Assembly (NCBI GenBank): GCA_932521035.1
Contig: OW051497.1
Coordinates: 11,284,001 to 11,348,000, forward strand
DNA from: Oscheius dolichura
Taxonomy: Eukaryota; Nematoda; Chromadorea; Rhabditida; Rhabditidae
Direction: 5' to 3'
DNA: 64,000 nt
The notes beneath the pieces are model-generated. The model saw only the letters and a list, made by a program, of their open reading frames with translations. It was not told where the DNA came from and searched no databases. Positions 1 to 11,448 of this stretch are shown one piece after another (within the stretch, counting starts at the first letter, position 1; each line of letters begins with the position of its first letter). A program made the translations under genes and the position numbers.

Positions 1-258
1 GCTGTCGCTCCGAGAAAATCTAAAGACGGCCGACAAAAACAGAGAGTTCTGTATGACGTGAGAGGAAGATTAATATTTACTGTAAGAAGTATCCAGTAGG
101 TTTTGACAGAGCTCATCCAACAGCTATATTATATATATTTCCTCAATACGTCAAAAGGTTTGTAAAGATTCTGAAACACCTGTCTGACGCGGAGATTTTA
201 TCACAGCCGCATGGTTAGAGGCTAAACCGTGTGACAAACAAAATGACGTTGGAGACCC

Positions 259-640
259 TCACCTCAGTCGAACTTCCTTGATGTTTTTATTATAGTTGTC
301 TTTATTTCTTCTCCTGCTTTTGTTCTGCCGCCATTTCCCGCCTTGTGGGCAGCAATCCAATGCTGTAACCTTACACACAGTCACAAGGCCGTAGTGTCTA
401 TTGTATTCTTCGATATGATCTCTTAGGATGGCCGCAGTATTTTCGATATTTACTTTTCCAGTTCCACAACATACTGGTGAGCGCATTCTTGCCTGCTGTA
501 GTCCTTGGTTCCAGCCTATATGTCCGACGGTTTTGCCATGGTCATTCTCTACAATTATGTGTCTTTATCCGGCGCATAGTTACGGCCTTCCCGCTGCCGA
601 CACCTGCCCCTCAAAAGATTTCATACGCATTTTAGGACAA
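259..640 (-). pseudogene. HIRAN-like domain remnant, frameshifted
   Basis: Reading the minus strand, an open stretch from about 555 down to 259 encodes a peptide beginning ENDHGKTVGHIGWNQ and ending in a basic tail. The 'ENDxGKxVGHI' pattern resembles the HIRAN domain found in SWI/SNF-type helicases and in many repeat-associated proteins. Just upstream the match continues in another frame (NYAPDKDT), so a one-base shift and several stops separate the halves. No credible intron repairs it. I read it as a decayed copy, perhaps from a mobile or multicopy gene. The family assignment rests on one short motif and is weak. A plus-strand ORF over 428-832 looks like a shadow. Confidence 0.25.
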
Positions 641-1434
641 AGAATATGTTACCCTTTACACCGTTCTAATCTTATTTTTGTTATTCTGCCATTTTCACCT
701 GCTATTAAATGGCGCAAGCGATGTTTTGACTGTAGGCTTGACCGAACGCGACTTTCACGAGAATGCTTTGTGGCGCCTCGATGGCAACCTCGTAAAGTCA
801 AGGACGGTGAAGGAAAAAAACGAATGCCGTAAATATCATTCAGCATGTAGAACCACATCACTAGAACCTCACTTTTATCACAATGCACCTTCTAACCTCT
901 TCCTCTTCTCTCTTTGACGGATAAGGATTAACTTTCCAAGGATTCAAAGACCCGTTTAAAAATAGCAAATGCCTGAATGAAAGTAAAAACTGGGATCCGA
1001 AACGGGCAACATCGAGTACTCACTTCGAACATGTCTATTTTTCCGTGCCTTTTCCGCGTGGCACACAGTAATTCTATGATTGCTACCGGTTTCCGCGCTG
1101 CCATTTCACTCCGTACCTCCTCAGTGTCATTTTTATGCGGGAGTCTCTGTATTCGCTTTCACCTGTCAGAACTTTTTGGTCTCGAAGAACTTTGACACAA
1201 TTCAATCTCCTCCGTTTTTGGAGTTTACCCTTTTCGAGCTAGAAATTAATCCATTTTCTCAGAAAACCCATTGTAACCCTCGTGACCTGAAAGGGTTTTG
1301 TTAGAAACCCTAGACTTTGTATGACCGACCTTCAAAGAGAATTTCGACATTGATAAAAGTGTTCACATTTACCGACGTCTATGACAATACTCCAGTGAAC
1401 ACGACCACATCGAATCATTGATTCCCCGGTCGAG
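641..1434. other. Gene-poor stretch, nothing assigned
   Basis: Short ORFs exist on both strands but none shows a domain, a start with a splice acceptor, or a codon pattern I can defend. The minus frame of 649-888 is collinear with the HIRAN-like relic and may be its decayed upstream part. Confidence 0.4.
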
Positions 1435-1644
1435 TTACCTCTCTCCAATTCTTCCCCCAATCTTAACCATTTCCGCCGCTCTTGCTACAATCTCTGTGGC
1501 AGTTCCAATGCATTTGAACTTCCTGCCTGTGAGGGTATAGCCGTGATGGAAAACGTTCTTACACCTCTCCGATGTTATCTCCCCTGGTTCCAACGTTCTT
1601 TCCCCCTTCTTGAGAACTAAAAATGGTCTTGAAGCTTTTCCCAC
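1435..1644 (-). CDS. Small ORF, weakly Alba-like, uncertain
   Basis: A 69-codon minus-strand ORF with an ATG at 1644. The middle reads KCIGTATEIVARAAEMVKIGG, which faintly recalls the conserved strand-helix of Alba-type nucleic-acid-binding proteins (RPP25/POP6-like), but no other Alba feature is visible. A donor-like GTAAC overlaps the stop codon, so the protein may continue in a further exon; the obvious acceptors give short tails of about 4-19 residues. It starts 17 bp from the start codon of the plus-strand gene at 1662, so both cannot have ordinary promoters unless that gene is transcribed from further upstream. It may not be a gene. Confidence 0.22.
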   Translation of the reverse strand: MGKASRPFLVLKKGERTLEPGEITSERCKNVFHHGYTLTGRKFKCIGTATEIVARAAEMVKIGGRIGER

Positions 1645-1661
1645 ATCCTTCTTTCAGACCT

Positions 1662-2243
1662 ATGCAATCGCTGTGGCCGTATCACACGTACCGGCCAGTC
1701 TCCTGGGACAAATATTACGTAAACGAACACCAAGAAAGTAAGGGTTTGCCAGAAATCCCCCAAAAGACAATAACAAACTTTTAGAGCAATCATCGGTAAC
1801 GAAATCAGTAGCCGAAGGAGTGACAATCTGTGTATTCCTACTTGTTTTTATTTTTACGTTTGGCTGTAGGATCTATGCCCAGTATGCTGATCGAAATAAC
1901 CAACCGGCACCAAGGAACTCAGGTGAATAGAGAGTCCTTAAACGGAATGAAAAAGAACAGCGAAAGTAAAAAAGAAAGCCTGTAATCCCCCGCGGCAACC
2001 AGTAGCTATAGCTGGAAGCAAGTGAGTTGGAAACAACTTTCATTGCCCCTCCTGACCTTTTGCAAACCGCCAAGGATACAGACTATATTTAGTTACTAAC
2101 TTTGTATTTCAGAGGCGGCATTAAGTCAAACGTATGCAGAAGATATGTGGATCTGTGGAGTGCCGCGAGAACCACCTCCTCCGTATGATGTGGCTATCAA
2201 GATGCCTACTGTCCTCCCACAACCGGAGCCTGCTGCCGTCTGA
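1662..2243 (+). CDS. Small single-pass membrane protein, PPPPY tail
   Basis: Three exons (1662-1737, 1785-1922, 2113-2243) give a protein of 114 residues. The ATG lies four bases after the acceptor 'ttctttcag', as expected for spliced-leader addition. Residues 1-34 are polar and aromatic. They are followed by one hydrophobic segment, GVTICVFLLVFIFTFGC, and then a cytoplasmic-type tail with REPPPPYDVAIKMP. PPPPY is a classical ligand for WW domains of NEDD4-type ubiquitin ligases. The short N-terminus has no signal peptide, so a type III topology is likely. A polyadenylation signal AATAAA follows at about 2364. I recognise no named orthologue. Its architecture resembles the genes at 7057, 29707, 30762 and 45418. 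Confidence 0.6.
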
Positions 2244-2466
2244 CCAACTTCCCATGACCCGTGGTCTAGTCCTTTCCGTGCCGGTAATGCACAGGTACTT
2301 TATTGTTGCTCATTTTCACCTTATTCCTGATCTCATCAAATTGTAAATAATAGGGTATGTAGGTAATAAAGGCCTTAAATCTAGCGTGATATTTTATTGG
2401 ACCAAAAAAGAATATTTACAATGGGTTCAATGATTTGTACAATCAACGTTTGAGCAAGCATAACCA

Positions 2467-3153
2467 TCATAGCTGAATCCAACCTACCGTGTCACGGATC
2501 ATCGGAAACACTCCCTGGATATTTATCTTAAGTTCAACATTATCAGCACTACCATCCTCAAATGGTTGGAAAATTGGTGTCACTTCCTAAAAATCATCGG
2601 GGTTTGTGGTAAAACAAGAGGCAGAGCATACTTTTGAAGCTGGTTTCGTTGCCAATTGGAGGTGTCTTTTTTGGTGAAGTCGGAACTTTCCTTTGGAATA
2701 GGAAGCTGTCGATTGAAGAACTTCATCTGTGATAGCATTCTGTATGCTGATATTCGGTTTCCACACTTTAATTGTCGTTGGAATCTATAAAACGGAACGT
2801 AATGAAGTTGGTAGAGATCCCCTTACCGAAACCTTCACCCCTGGAGAGATACGAAGTCTTTGATCTTCCCAACTGATACTGACATCATAAATTCCTATGG
2901 CGATCCTCTTAGGGGTTAGCTCGTAAAAGTACGATAGCAACGTTGCATTAACTTCTACCTAGAACTGATCTTTACTAGCTGATACTATTAGGATTACGGT
3001 CATGTTCCTGTTCGGAGCGACTGATGGATCATACTCGAGCAGAACTTCATCCCAATCCACTCGATGGACTATCCTTTCCATTATAATGGGTTCATCCAGG
3101 GAAAAGCTTTGAAGGAGTGTGAGACCCGAAAGGAACATGATCAAACAAAGCAT
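2467..3153 (-). CDS. Truncated Cys-loop receptor ligand-binding domain protein
   Basis: Four exons (2998-3153, 2827-2958, 2632-2784, 2467-2586), all phase 0, encode 186 residues. The ATG directly follows 'tttcag'. Residues 1-18 form a signal peptide (MLCLIMFLSGLTLLQSFS). The next part carries pentameric ligand-gated channel landmarks in order: LLEYDPSVAPNRN, the strand VEVNATLLSY, SISWEDQRLRISP (family WxDxRLxWxP) and KVWKPNISIQNAI (family IWxPDxxxxNA). The Cys-loop pair, the FPFD motif and all four membrane helices are absent. The last 60 or so residues are unlike the family and end at TGA, and AATAAA follows about 70 bp downstream. So it is either a secreted AChBP-like binding protein or a truncated receptor copy. 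Open frames and clean 39-47 nt introns favour a working gene. Confidence 0.6.
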
Positions 3154-6100
3154 CTGAAAGTAGGGATATAACAGAGGCAACAAGGAAGAGGAGAGAGGAC
3201 AAAATGAGTCCCCCATTTGCTCGCATAGCTATCACATTTGAAGGCAGTCGTGAAACCCTATGAAAGGCTAATTTGGGAGTGTATGATGAAGGAATGGATG
3301 AGGTAGCAAAACGGCCTAGGCTCAAATATTATGTCAATTTTAAAGGAGCAAGCTTCAAGAACTGATGAATTAGGTTTGCTAATAACGAGACAATTCTTGC
3401 TGGGAAAATAATTAGAAGCGGCGTTTTTTTTGGAAAGCAATTTCCCTAGCATTATGAAAAACAAAGAGGTTATGCGGCAATGGTATGTTTAGTTAGTTAG
3501 TGCCGCACCCAGCGAAATTCAATAGTTAGGGGAACAATGTGAATAATACCCAAATTTCCGCGCTGGGAGGGGCCAACTTTTGGGTTCTCCGAGAGAATAG
3601 GTACTAGGTCATGTTTTGCCGCTCCCTTTAAGCAAATCAAATAGCATTCAACTGGCATTTCCTCTCTGGTTGCAAAGGATTCTTTGTGGGAACCCCTTGG
3701 GTAGGAAGCAGGACAACTTCTTAGAGGTGAAAAGCGCTCGGCGCTAATAACGGAACTGGCGGGCATAAAGAGACGAAGCCAAATGGAATTAGGACAGTTA
3801 TGGAACGCAATTTGGGAGCAAGAGAGAGGAGATGGACACAATTTGGCCATACGCCGGAATCGTGAGAGCTCTGCTTACAGCCTTCCCGGCCTAAAAGCCA
3901 TGATGGGGGGGGGGGGGGGGGGCGACGGTGGCAGAACAGGCATGGAATAAGATTTTCATGACAGCACAAATTAGTCGTGGGAGCGGGAACGGGCACCGCT
4001 TTCCCGGGACTGAAGCTGTCATCCATTTCTAATGTACTGCTCCTTGCAGGATTTGTTTTCATGGGAATAAACAACGCCCTGTCATGAACAGAGAACGTCC
4101 TTCTCTGTTTTTTTCCAAAAGTAAATTGGAATTTGGTGGCAGGGACCGCATGACCAATTTTCGGCAAATGACTCGGCTGCAAAATGCCATTAAAAATACC
4201 TACTCACAAGCGTCAAAGGGCTTCTTTTCTCACCAGGACCTTTATTTATTTCTCCCTAAAGAGCGCAAGTTCATTAAACAAAAAGATCTTCTCACCACTT
4301 TGGTGGGAAAAAAGATCTGCTGCTATCAAAAATTGAGCAGGAATGAAGACTATTATAGGGTGTTGGAGCCCTAAAGTGCGCAAGATTTCGCATGCATGAA
4401 TAATTTTTCTATTGTCACCAACACAATAAGAGAATGTTTGGGAATTACCTTGAGGTGTACAGCTTTGAGAAGCCCCCGAGAAGATTGTTATTCGACTACA
4501 ATGGATGTGGAGTTGGGGTTAACAGCGGCCATAATACAATTACAGATGAGAAAAGGTGAAAAATAACAATGGCGGGATGATGACAATGCTTTGATTCGGC
4601 AAAACGGCTAGGACAAGGTTGATGAGCGTATTCTCTAGAGGACCATTAAAAGAGAGGAAACCTTTCTGTCTAAATTGCTACTACAGGAGGAAACCCGCGT
4701 TTCCGGCTGTAATTACTCATTTTTTGCTTAGGATAAACAAGGACTAATATAGCTTTATGGTCAGGGGATAGCCGGAAGGAACACAAAACACAGATCCAAG
4801 CTCTTTACAGGATTTTGGATCTATCGGCTTACAATGAGGGAAGAGATTATTTCGGAGATCAACGGCTTCTTTGAAATAACATTTGGTGAGCTAGCACGTG
4901 CCCAAAGAAACCCTTTAAAGCGTTATGATCCGCAGATGAATCATTCCTCTAACCATTAGGGAATAGATGGGAGATCTTGTTTGGACACACAAAATCTTAG
5001 AAGTTGTGGAAAGGCCAGCTATGTTCCACCTCTGAGTGACATCTTGTTGTCCTCTGGGGAGAAGAAGTGCGAGCATTAAAAAGATTACTGGGACTAGTTT
5101 TGAATTCGGAGAATAAATCAAAGCTTTAAGAAAATGAGAGTGCAGTAAACGTCGCTTACTTTAATTGCGCTTCGAGATCGCCGGAGCTGATAACGCGATG
5201 GGCTTGAGTAGTTACCCGGAGAGACGCAACAAGCTTGGCAGACAGGAGAGGCTAGGGTAAACGGAACAAGAAAGAAGTTACAGAGGCGTACTGTACTTAA
5301 AAAGAGGCTCGAACTCCTTCTTTTTCCCCATTTCGTATTCATGCTCCTATTTCTTGTTCCTTCACGCTTGATCTGATTTTTCTGTAAACAAAAGAACATC
5401 CCCGATGCCTTTTATTTTTTTTTATTAACGTTTGTTAAATATTTTGCAGACACAGACAATTCCTCAGCCGAGGGCAATCAGGACGATCCCTTCCTCTGGG
5501 TCGACATCACCTGCCTCCCCCTACCGTATTCTTCTGATTAACTCATCTCCTCTCATCCCCCGTGATTGCGGCAATGAAGTTCCGCCAACCTGTCCATTCT
5601 TTCAGGTCGCCGTCGTTACTATGGTTATACTGAGACGGCTGATTACCGAGCGCCAGTCGGCTTCCCGCGGGCTGCCTCTCTCTTCTCATAATTAATACCC
5701 CGTTTGTCAGCATTTTCTTATGAGGCAGTAAAAGTTAACAAATATCATTATTCAGCAGTTATACCAGCACTTTATTTCAATTTGCTCCAATGATAATCCT
5801 CCCTTTTTATTGCCTACTACCGTATCCAAATCCAGGATTAGGATATCAAGCCGGCGATACAGTAGAACTGCTGTTTATCCCCCTTTAAAGGCCCTTCCCT
5901 AGTACGGCCGGAATAAAACCAACTAAATGTATACAAAGCAACCAGATACTGTAAGTTATTTAGGCAAAGTACTCTAAACCAGAAACCCTGGACAGTTTCT
6001 TTTTAAAGACATAGCTATCGAGTTAACAGAGAGAAACATGTGCAGACGACTGCAATAATAATAAGTCAGACAAAAGTACTTATTATTGCATGAAAAATCA

Positions 6101-6453
6101 GCTTAATTCTTGTTATCTAAGCGCCATATTGCTCACTTTTGTCGAGCTATATTCGGGGAACCATGGTGATTAACATGTTATGCTATCCTTTTTCCAGGGA
6201 AACGTAAAAGATAATAGACCTTATCATTCCCCTAAAAATTCCCCCAAGGTTCGTACTATTCATACTGAAGAGAATACCAAGAATGACCCTTGCTGTACAA
6301 TTCTTGTTGTTGCGTTCGCACTTTGCTTACGTTGTGTCTGCATTCCGACAGAGTAGTCACCTTGTGTTGCCCTCTTCCGTGCGTCTATCATGTTGTAGTA
6401 GCACTTTTAGGAAAAAATATTTTTTGTAGCAGCTGATTGGGGCATCAGTGCAG
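3154..6453. other. Gene-poor region with poly-G tract
   Basis: No confident gene. Candidate ORFs at 4084-4374 (+) and 5118-5399 (-) lack domains. An exon-like piece at 5449-5547 (+) follows 'tattttgcag' and encodes a short acidic tail ending in LPLPYSSD; it could be a terminal exon, but no partner exon was found. A run of 18 G is at 3905-3922. From 5550 to 6450 I see nothing beyond AT-rich sequence. Confidence 0.4.
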
Positions 6454-6717
6454 TCATGGCATAGCTGCTATGCCCTTGGTAGAGAGTTGGATAACACTTC
6501 CGTTTATCCGTTTTTTTCTGGGCAGGCACATTGCGATATGAACTTGACCACTGTTTACAAGAAATCCTGAGTAACCACGTTCGGGAAAGTCCCAGAGGCC
6601 ACCTGCTATTGTTGTCCTCGGGTGTAAAAATAGTAGACCCCCATTGAAATGGACCTCATAGACCATAAGCTTCCGAATTGTAATGTTTATGCCATTAAAA
6701 GGTGAAAAAATTGACAT
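6454..6717 (-). CDS. Unassigned ORF, 87 codons
   Basis: A true ATG (6717) opens an 87-residue frame with a mixed, globular-looking composition (for example YEVHFNGGLLFLHPRTT and GLWDFPERGYSGFL). There is no signal peptide, no membrane segment and no motif I recognise. No splice acceptor sits at the ATG and no close polyadenylation signal was found. It may be an exon of an unrecognised gene or chance. Confidence 0.2.
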   Translation of the reverse strand: MSIFSPFNGINITIRKLMVYEVHFNGGLLFLHPRTTIAGGLWDFPERGYSGFLVNSGQVHIAMCLPRKKRINGSVIQLSTKGIAAMP

Positions 6718-7056
6718 TCAGGGAAATTAGATTCTGACGAGGTGAGAACGTCTAGCAGCGAGTTTGCTCCTGCTCTCTGAGTCTTGCACCGTAACGCGAC
6801 ATGTTTTGGCACTCTATTACATTGTTTTCTATTATTTATACACGTACAAACATGAAAAAATAACTTCGGCTCCAGGCACATTTGCTTATCGGGGACCAGC
6901 GTCATACTCTTTATTCCGCGTAAATAACCAGACCACCAGATTAGTTTATGTACATTTTTTCTCGCTTTCTCTCTTTCGTTCCCTCTCTTGTCAGGGGGCC
7001 GTTTTCAATTGGATATTTCAGGATTGCGACTTCAACGGAATGGGTAGATAGTTGCA

Positions 7057-7509
7057 ATGTCAACGGAATCCAACTTTCTCATTTTGTTGGTTCCATTCAT
7101 TGCGTTTGTTGTTTTCTTTTCGTCTATATTAGTCATACGATCAATATGCATCCAAGACAGGCGGAAGTCCAACTGGGCTATTACCAGGAATCAAAGAATT
7201 GATCATAATAGAAGAGCTCGAAATGCAGCGGCAGCTTCTTCAACGTCTTCCGCTTCCGTCGAGGTACAAACTCTTCCCACGCCCTTTGTCCCTCCACCAC
7301 GTAAGCGCCGTTCCCACTGCTCTTTTACACACGCACTTTAAGGATACTATCCACCGGAACTGACGGCCTCTGAGAGCGGAGCCGCCCCTGCGATGTACCC
7401 GGTAATGGTGCCGTACTACTCCGCAGCGTCTAGCAGCAGCTCCTTGAGGGATCCAAGACAATTCCAGGTACCAGTTGAACTCACTTCCTTCCCAAAGGGG
7501 GTGGGTTAA
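7057..7509 (+). CDS. Small single-pass membrane protein, PPPRYYPPE tail
   Basis: Two exons (7057-7300, 7343-7509) separated by a 42-nt intron give 136 residues. After a short N-terminus (MSTESN) comes one membrane segment, FLILLVPFIAFVVFFSSILV, and then a basic patch with RRKSNW and NRRARN. The rest is a Ser/Ala/Pro-rich tail with FVPPPRYYPPELT and YPVMVPYYSAA. The PPxY-like and Tyr/Pro-rich tail suggests a WW- or SH3-domain ligand. The layout of short lumenal end, one helix, basic stretch and proline-rich tail is the same as in the genes at 1662 and 30762. No name assigned. A 'tttcag' at about 7018 may receive a spliced leader. Confidence 0.55.
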
Positions 7510-8062
7510 AATGACGTGAGGGATACGCTATTGTTACTATTTTGGAACAGCCTCTGACCCTGCTGGCTTCATTTGTAGGAAAGGGGCTAGATCTGACGCA
7601 TTTGCCATTAGTAGACTATTCTTATCAACGCCCCACAAAAGGAAGTTTCTCTTGAAATGGGTCTTAATGAGGTTGTCTGTTTGCGAAAATACAGAGACAA
7701 GATTCGTCATGATTCCAGGGACTGCCGGGACTCGTTGCACCGCCACCTTATCCCGAACCGCCAAGCTACAGTCAAATCTCTGCTTATCCTGACCTTCCGG
7801 TGATGTCCCGTCTGGATAATACGAACCCTTCTCAAAGTAGAGCGGCTGGTCTAAAGAAGGGAGAAACAATCGCCCCGGTTGAATAGTATTCTAATGTTTA
7901 CTGTATATTCTATCTATGGATTCTATCTATGGAAATTACCACCAACCTTTTTCCCCCTTTCAATAAGGAAATACCGTCATTGGTGGGTTGTGATTGCGAT
8001 TTTGAGCCGCGACGGGTTCACAATAAATAAAATTTATTCAGTTTTCTGTTTGTATCTTTCCT
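7510..8062. other. Intergenic, ambiguous ORFs
   Basis: Lies between a plus-strand gene ending at 7509 and a minus-strand gene ending at 8063. A 110-codon minus frame (7537-7869) has no ATG start, only TTG, and matches nothing I know. The AATAAA of the CRAL-TRIO gene lies at about 8033-8038 on the minus strand. Confidence 0.4.
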
Positions 8063-9570
8063 CTATTCAGCTTTAATCAGATGTTGGATTTTCAACGTGT
8101 GAAACCAGGCGTGTTGATTTCCAAACCAGAAGCGCAGTGTGGCTGTTTTGGGGCTTACAAGGGAGTCCAGGCAGGGAACCATCGTCGGGCCGGGTACTTT
8201 CTGAACGGGAAAACAAATGATACAAATATTATAAGAGATATTACACTAAACAAGGGATAGGCTCTTTCCAATTCGGTCAGGTTTTCCTCTTTTCCCGCTT
8301 CCAAAACGTAGACACAGAAGGCAAAGTGACCGTTGGCATGGACTTCCCAATTCACTGTTTGTCCCTAAAGTCGGAGTCGTTATTTCTGCTCATTGTGGCG
8401 AAAGGTGACGGGAAGTAAACAATTACTCCGATACGCTCATGGGAAGCGTAGCCAGGATAATTCGTGGCATATCACATGATTTCTGAGATTACCTCTTGTG
8501 CTTGGATGTCTATATAACCGACTTTCCCAGCGGGGATCGACAGGACTTGGCAGGCGGGATTGGGCAACTCCTTATAGTATTGTTCCTCTGGGAAGGGAAC
8601 TCCCCTCTTTACATCCGCCAAGAACGGCCCGTCAGCCCCTTCCTCATTCCAATAAGCGGGAAGAGAATGCACATCGGCTACTTTCAAGACGTCCTGCTTC
8701 CAATTCCCTCCAAGAATGTTCACCTTGTTTCTTGTTTTCTCAGGAAGTAATGGTCGAGCAATATTCCTATATGAGATCACTCACTTGTCAGACAAAAAGT
8801 TCAGATCTTACCAAACAACGGAAATGAACGTGGGCACATTAACCAACACAAATGAATGGATCATTTCCACGTAATGTTCTTGCATAAAGGCGGAAATCGA
8901 GGCTAATCCCCCCGAAACGAGGGTCATCATCTTTTTATCCCACGTTAGGCCGGACAAGTCCATGATATAAATGACGGAGGCTTGCTCCCCTTAAAAAGAA
9001 TCTGACTATTTTTATCTAGCTAGAAAGACCTGTCTCCTTTTCCATTTCCATCACAGCTCTCAACATACTCTCCAAATCGTGTACCCTCGCTCTAAACAAA
9101 AAAAATAAAGCGAGTATAATAAAATTAATACCGTAGAATTTCATTAATGGGGTGAGTTCTCAACATCCCCCAGTAGTCATTAGCCCCGGATTGTTCGATA
9201 TTGACAATGGTGTTCGGCGTAACCACTGCCTTTCCAGTAAGTCCTGACTGCAATCCTTTTCTGTTCCTTGGTCAACGATATCCTCGTACCTTCCAGTGTT
9301 TATGAACTACATGATCACGCGGCTTGTCGGCCAACTCATCCAATTTCCAGTATGATTTCCTCAGCTTGAGATGGTTGATTAGCTTCGGTATAATGACTTC
9401 CATATCATAATCATGCCCCTTCAGCCAACGGAGAAGGTTGAAGTCCGTGTCGTAATAAGGAGTTATCTGAATAGGGGGTTGATTTTCTTAGAGTCAGGTC
9501 GACTTGCATATTCTTTCACACTGGATCGAAGTTCCTCTATTTTCATATGGTCTTCTGGGGAAATGGACAT
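8063..9570 (-). CDS. SEC14-like CRAL-TRIO and GOLD domain protein
   Basis: About seven exons encode a cytosolic lipid-binding or lipid-transfer protein of roughly 380 residues. The N-terminal CRAL-TRIO-N part reads DTDFNLLRWLKGHDYDMEV and ends ...DHVVHKHW. The lipid-binding core contains ASVIYIMDLSGLTWDKKM and FVLVNVPTFISVVWNIARP, followed by LPEKTRNKVNILGGNW. The C-terminal GOLD domain has GQTVNWEVHANGHFAFCVYV and ends FWFGNQHAWFHTLKIQHLIK. This order matches the C. elegans CRAL-TRIO/GOLD proteins of the ctg family. The join inside GOLD (near 8216-8236) needs a less usual acceptor to keep frame; elsewhere splice sites are standard. AATAAA follows the stop by about 25 bp. Confidence 0.88.
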
Positions 9571-10085
9571 GATATTCTAAAGACATTTTATAAGAGAAAA
9601 ACGAGAGAAAGTGAGAATTGGAGCAGAAAGTGAGGGAGCGGGTAAGGCGGGAACCTGAAAGTGCCCCTGTTACACTCCAGTTCCACTGTTCGTCTATTGT
9701 ATTGGTGGTCTTGGGCAGAGATAAGATCGGACAAAAGTAGTTTAAAACAAGACAACTCGACCCATTTGGAATTTCCTAATTATTTAAAACAAAAACAGAT
9801 CATTGAACTGAGGGGGCGAATCCGGGAGTTGCCCCCGTGCGCAAAGTCGCCAAGGCCAAACCGGAATGGGGTCAACGACTAGAACACTTTTGGAATAGTT
9901 AACCAATTAGATCAGACAGGGAAAAACACTTAAGAACAGAACAGGGATCGGAGGCGTGGGTAGCTGACTCAAAAAGTGTAAAAAATAAGGGAGACTTTTA
10001 TTGAAAATATCTGATCAATAGTTTATTTTTTGAATAAGGCACAAAGTAATTTTTGATATGTAAGATATGTGTTGTGTTCCCTGTT
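9571..10085. other. Intergenic, promoter of the CRAL-TRIO gene
   Basis: Upstream of the CRAL-TRIO start and downstream of the kinase-like gene, both on the minus strand. The kinase-like gene's AATAAA lies at about 10022-10027. No ORF or repeat of note. Confidence 0.5.
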
Positions 10086-11448
10086 TTACCAGCCATACTC
10101 CTCCACTGTGTCCTCAATGTACGACTTAAGACGATCTAAGGCCTCGTTTAGCTTCGCCTCTGTGTTTAGGATGCTGTTCTCCCAGAAGGCAACGGCGAAT
10201 GTTGTCCATACACATCCGTAAGGGAGATAAGCTCTCATCTCTTCCTAAAACAGTCAGCATAATTCGACCGAATCAAACGCCATACGTCAAGTTGTTCTCT
10301 AGTAAATGGCAGTTTTCCGTCGTTTTTCGAAAGAAGTAGGTTATAGTAGTGATTGATCAATGATTTCGTCAACTTTCTCCTAATCCCGGCTGTTGTACAA
10401 GTCGACAAAACTCTCAAAAGATCCTCCACAGGGCCTCCTGGATGGGTCAGCTGCCAGTCCACAATGGCTGCGAGGGAATCGCCTCTCCACAAAAAGTTAG
10501 CCGTCCACATATCGCCGTGGACAACGACTGCTGTCTTTTCTAGAAAAAGTGTTTGAATATTAGAAAGTCTACCTACTTTTGTCATAGTACTGCATACTGT
10601 ACTTGTAGGTGAATTCATCGTCAGAGTTAATAGTGTGCTCCATCAATTTCTCTCCAAGATCTCCGAAGTAGTCCTTATGTTTTGTGAAGAAGGCATTCAT
10701 CAATCCCTTGAGCATTGGGTCGCAACCTTTAGCGAGTTCAATTTGCTGAATTTCATTGTTGTCAAGAAGGAGAGGGGTACTCACAGTTTCTGTTACCGGG
10801 ACTCGCCACTTGTCGTTATGGAGACCCCAGTGCTGGAGTTCGGTTATTTGGTCAACAACGACGTACAGCTAAAATTGGCGAGTTACACAAGAATTAAGAG
10901 ACAGTCACCTTCGACTCATCAAATCCGGGAATGACATCAACTACTTTCGAATCCACGTCCTCCATGATAATGCACGGGACCTCTGATTCGTGGCTACCAG
11001 CATGGTAGACTTTGGGGATTTTGACATTGTGATCTGCAAGTTTTTAATTACCCCAAAGGAAAGCGTCTAACCTCCATGGGAAAGAAGCTCATAGAAGGTG
11101 CATTCATTTGTGTGAAATGTCTCTTGAAGCTGGTTCGACCTCATTGCATCACTGTTCCCTCCAGCGGCTTCTACGGCTGCCATTCCTCCGGCGGAAGATG
11201 GTGTCTAAAAAAGGTTTATGGATCATAAAGCCCTTAAAATTGTCTACCTTGAGAACAACTGTGTCTGGCCCATGGGAACTTCCTTCTAGGTGAAGCCTTC
11301 TGATCACTGACATGTACCCCACGGCGTCCTCTCCCAGCGGGGAGACATCAACGATCTTGATCTGCTCCTTCAGTTGCTTACAAAGTAACAATTCAACCCA
11401 TTGGGTTTTCACTGTTGTGCCTTCGATGAATTCAGAATCGTAAGTCAT
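10086..11448 (-). CDS. CHK/EcKinase-like (DUF1679) kinase-like protein
   Basis: About seven exons; the ATG at 11448 directly follows 'tttcag'. The protein resembles the CHK kinase-like/DUF1679 family, abundant in nematodes and insects and distantly related to aminoglycoside and choline kinases. Visible landmarks are GEDAVGYMSVIRR near the N-terminus, NVKIPKVYHAG, CIIMEDV in the hinge, the catalytic-loop motif VVHGDMWTANFLW with the expected HGDxxxxN, and AIVDWQ in place of the Mg-binding DFQ-type motif. It ends in EDTVEEYGW. A 39-bp in-frame stretch near 10737-10775 may be an intron. Substrate is unknown; ecdysteroid or small-alcohol phosphorylation is known for some relatives. AATAAA follows the stop at about 60 bp. 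Confidence 0.85.

Noticed and set aside
428-832. 134-codon plus-strand ORF
   Set aside because: It lies opposite the HIRAN-like relic, has no domain or splice context, and its composition fits an antisense shadow.
3497-4182. Two long overlapping minus ORFs
   Set aside because: They cross the poly-G tract, start in different frames with no motif, and have no acceptor or poly-A signal.
4084-4374. 96-codon plus ORF with ATG
   Set aside because: Composition is plausible, but there is no domain, no leader acceptor and no poly-A signal; kept out for lack of support.
5449-5547. Exon-like piece after 'tattttgcag'
   Set aside because: It would encode a short acidic tail of a membrane protein, but no upstream exon with a hydrophobic helix and matching phase was found.
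7537-7869. 110-codon minus ORF
   Set aside because: Starts with TTG rather than ATG and lies beyond the true end (GOLD domain stop at 8063) of the CRAL-TRIO gene.
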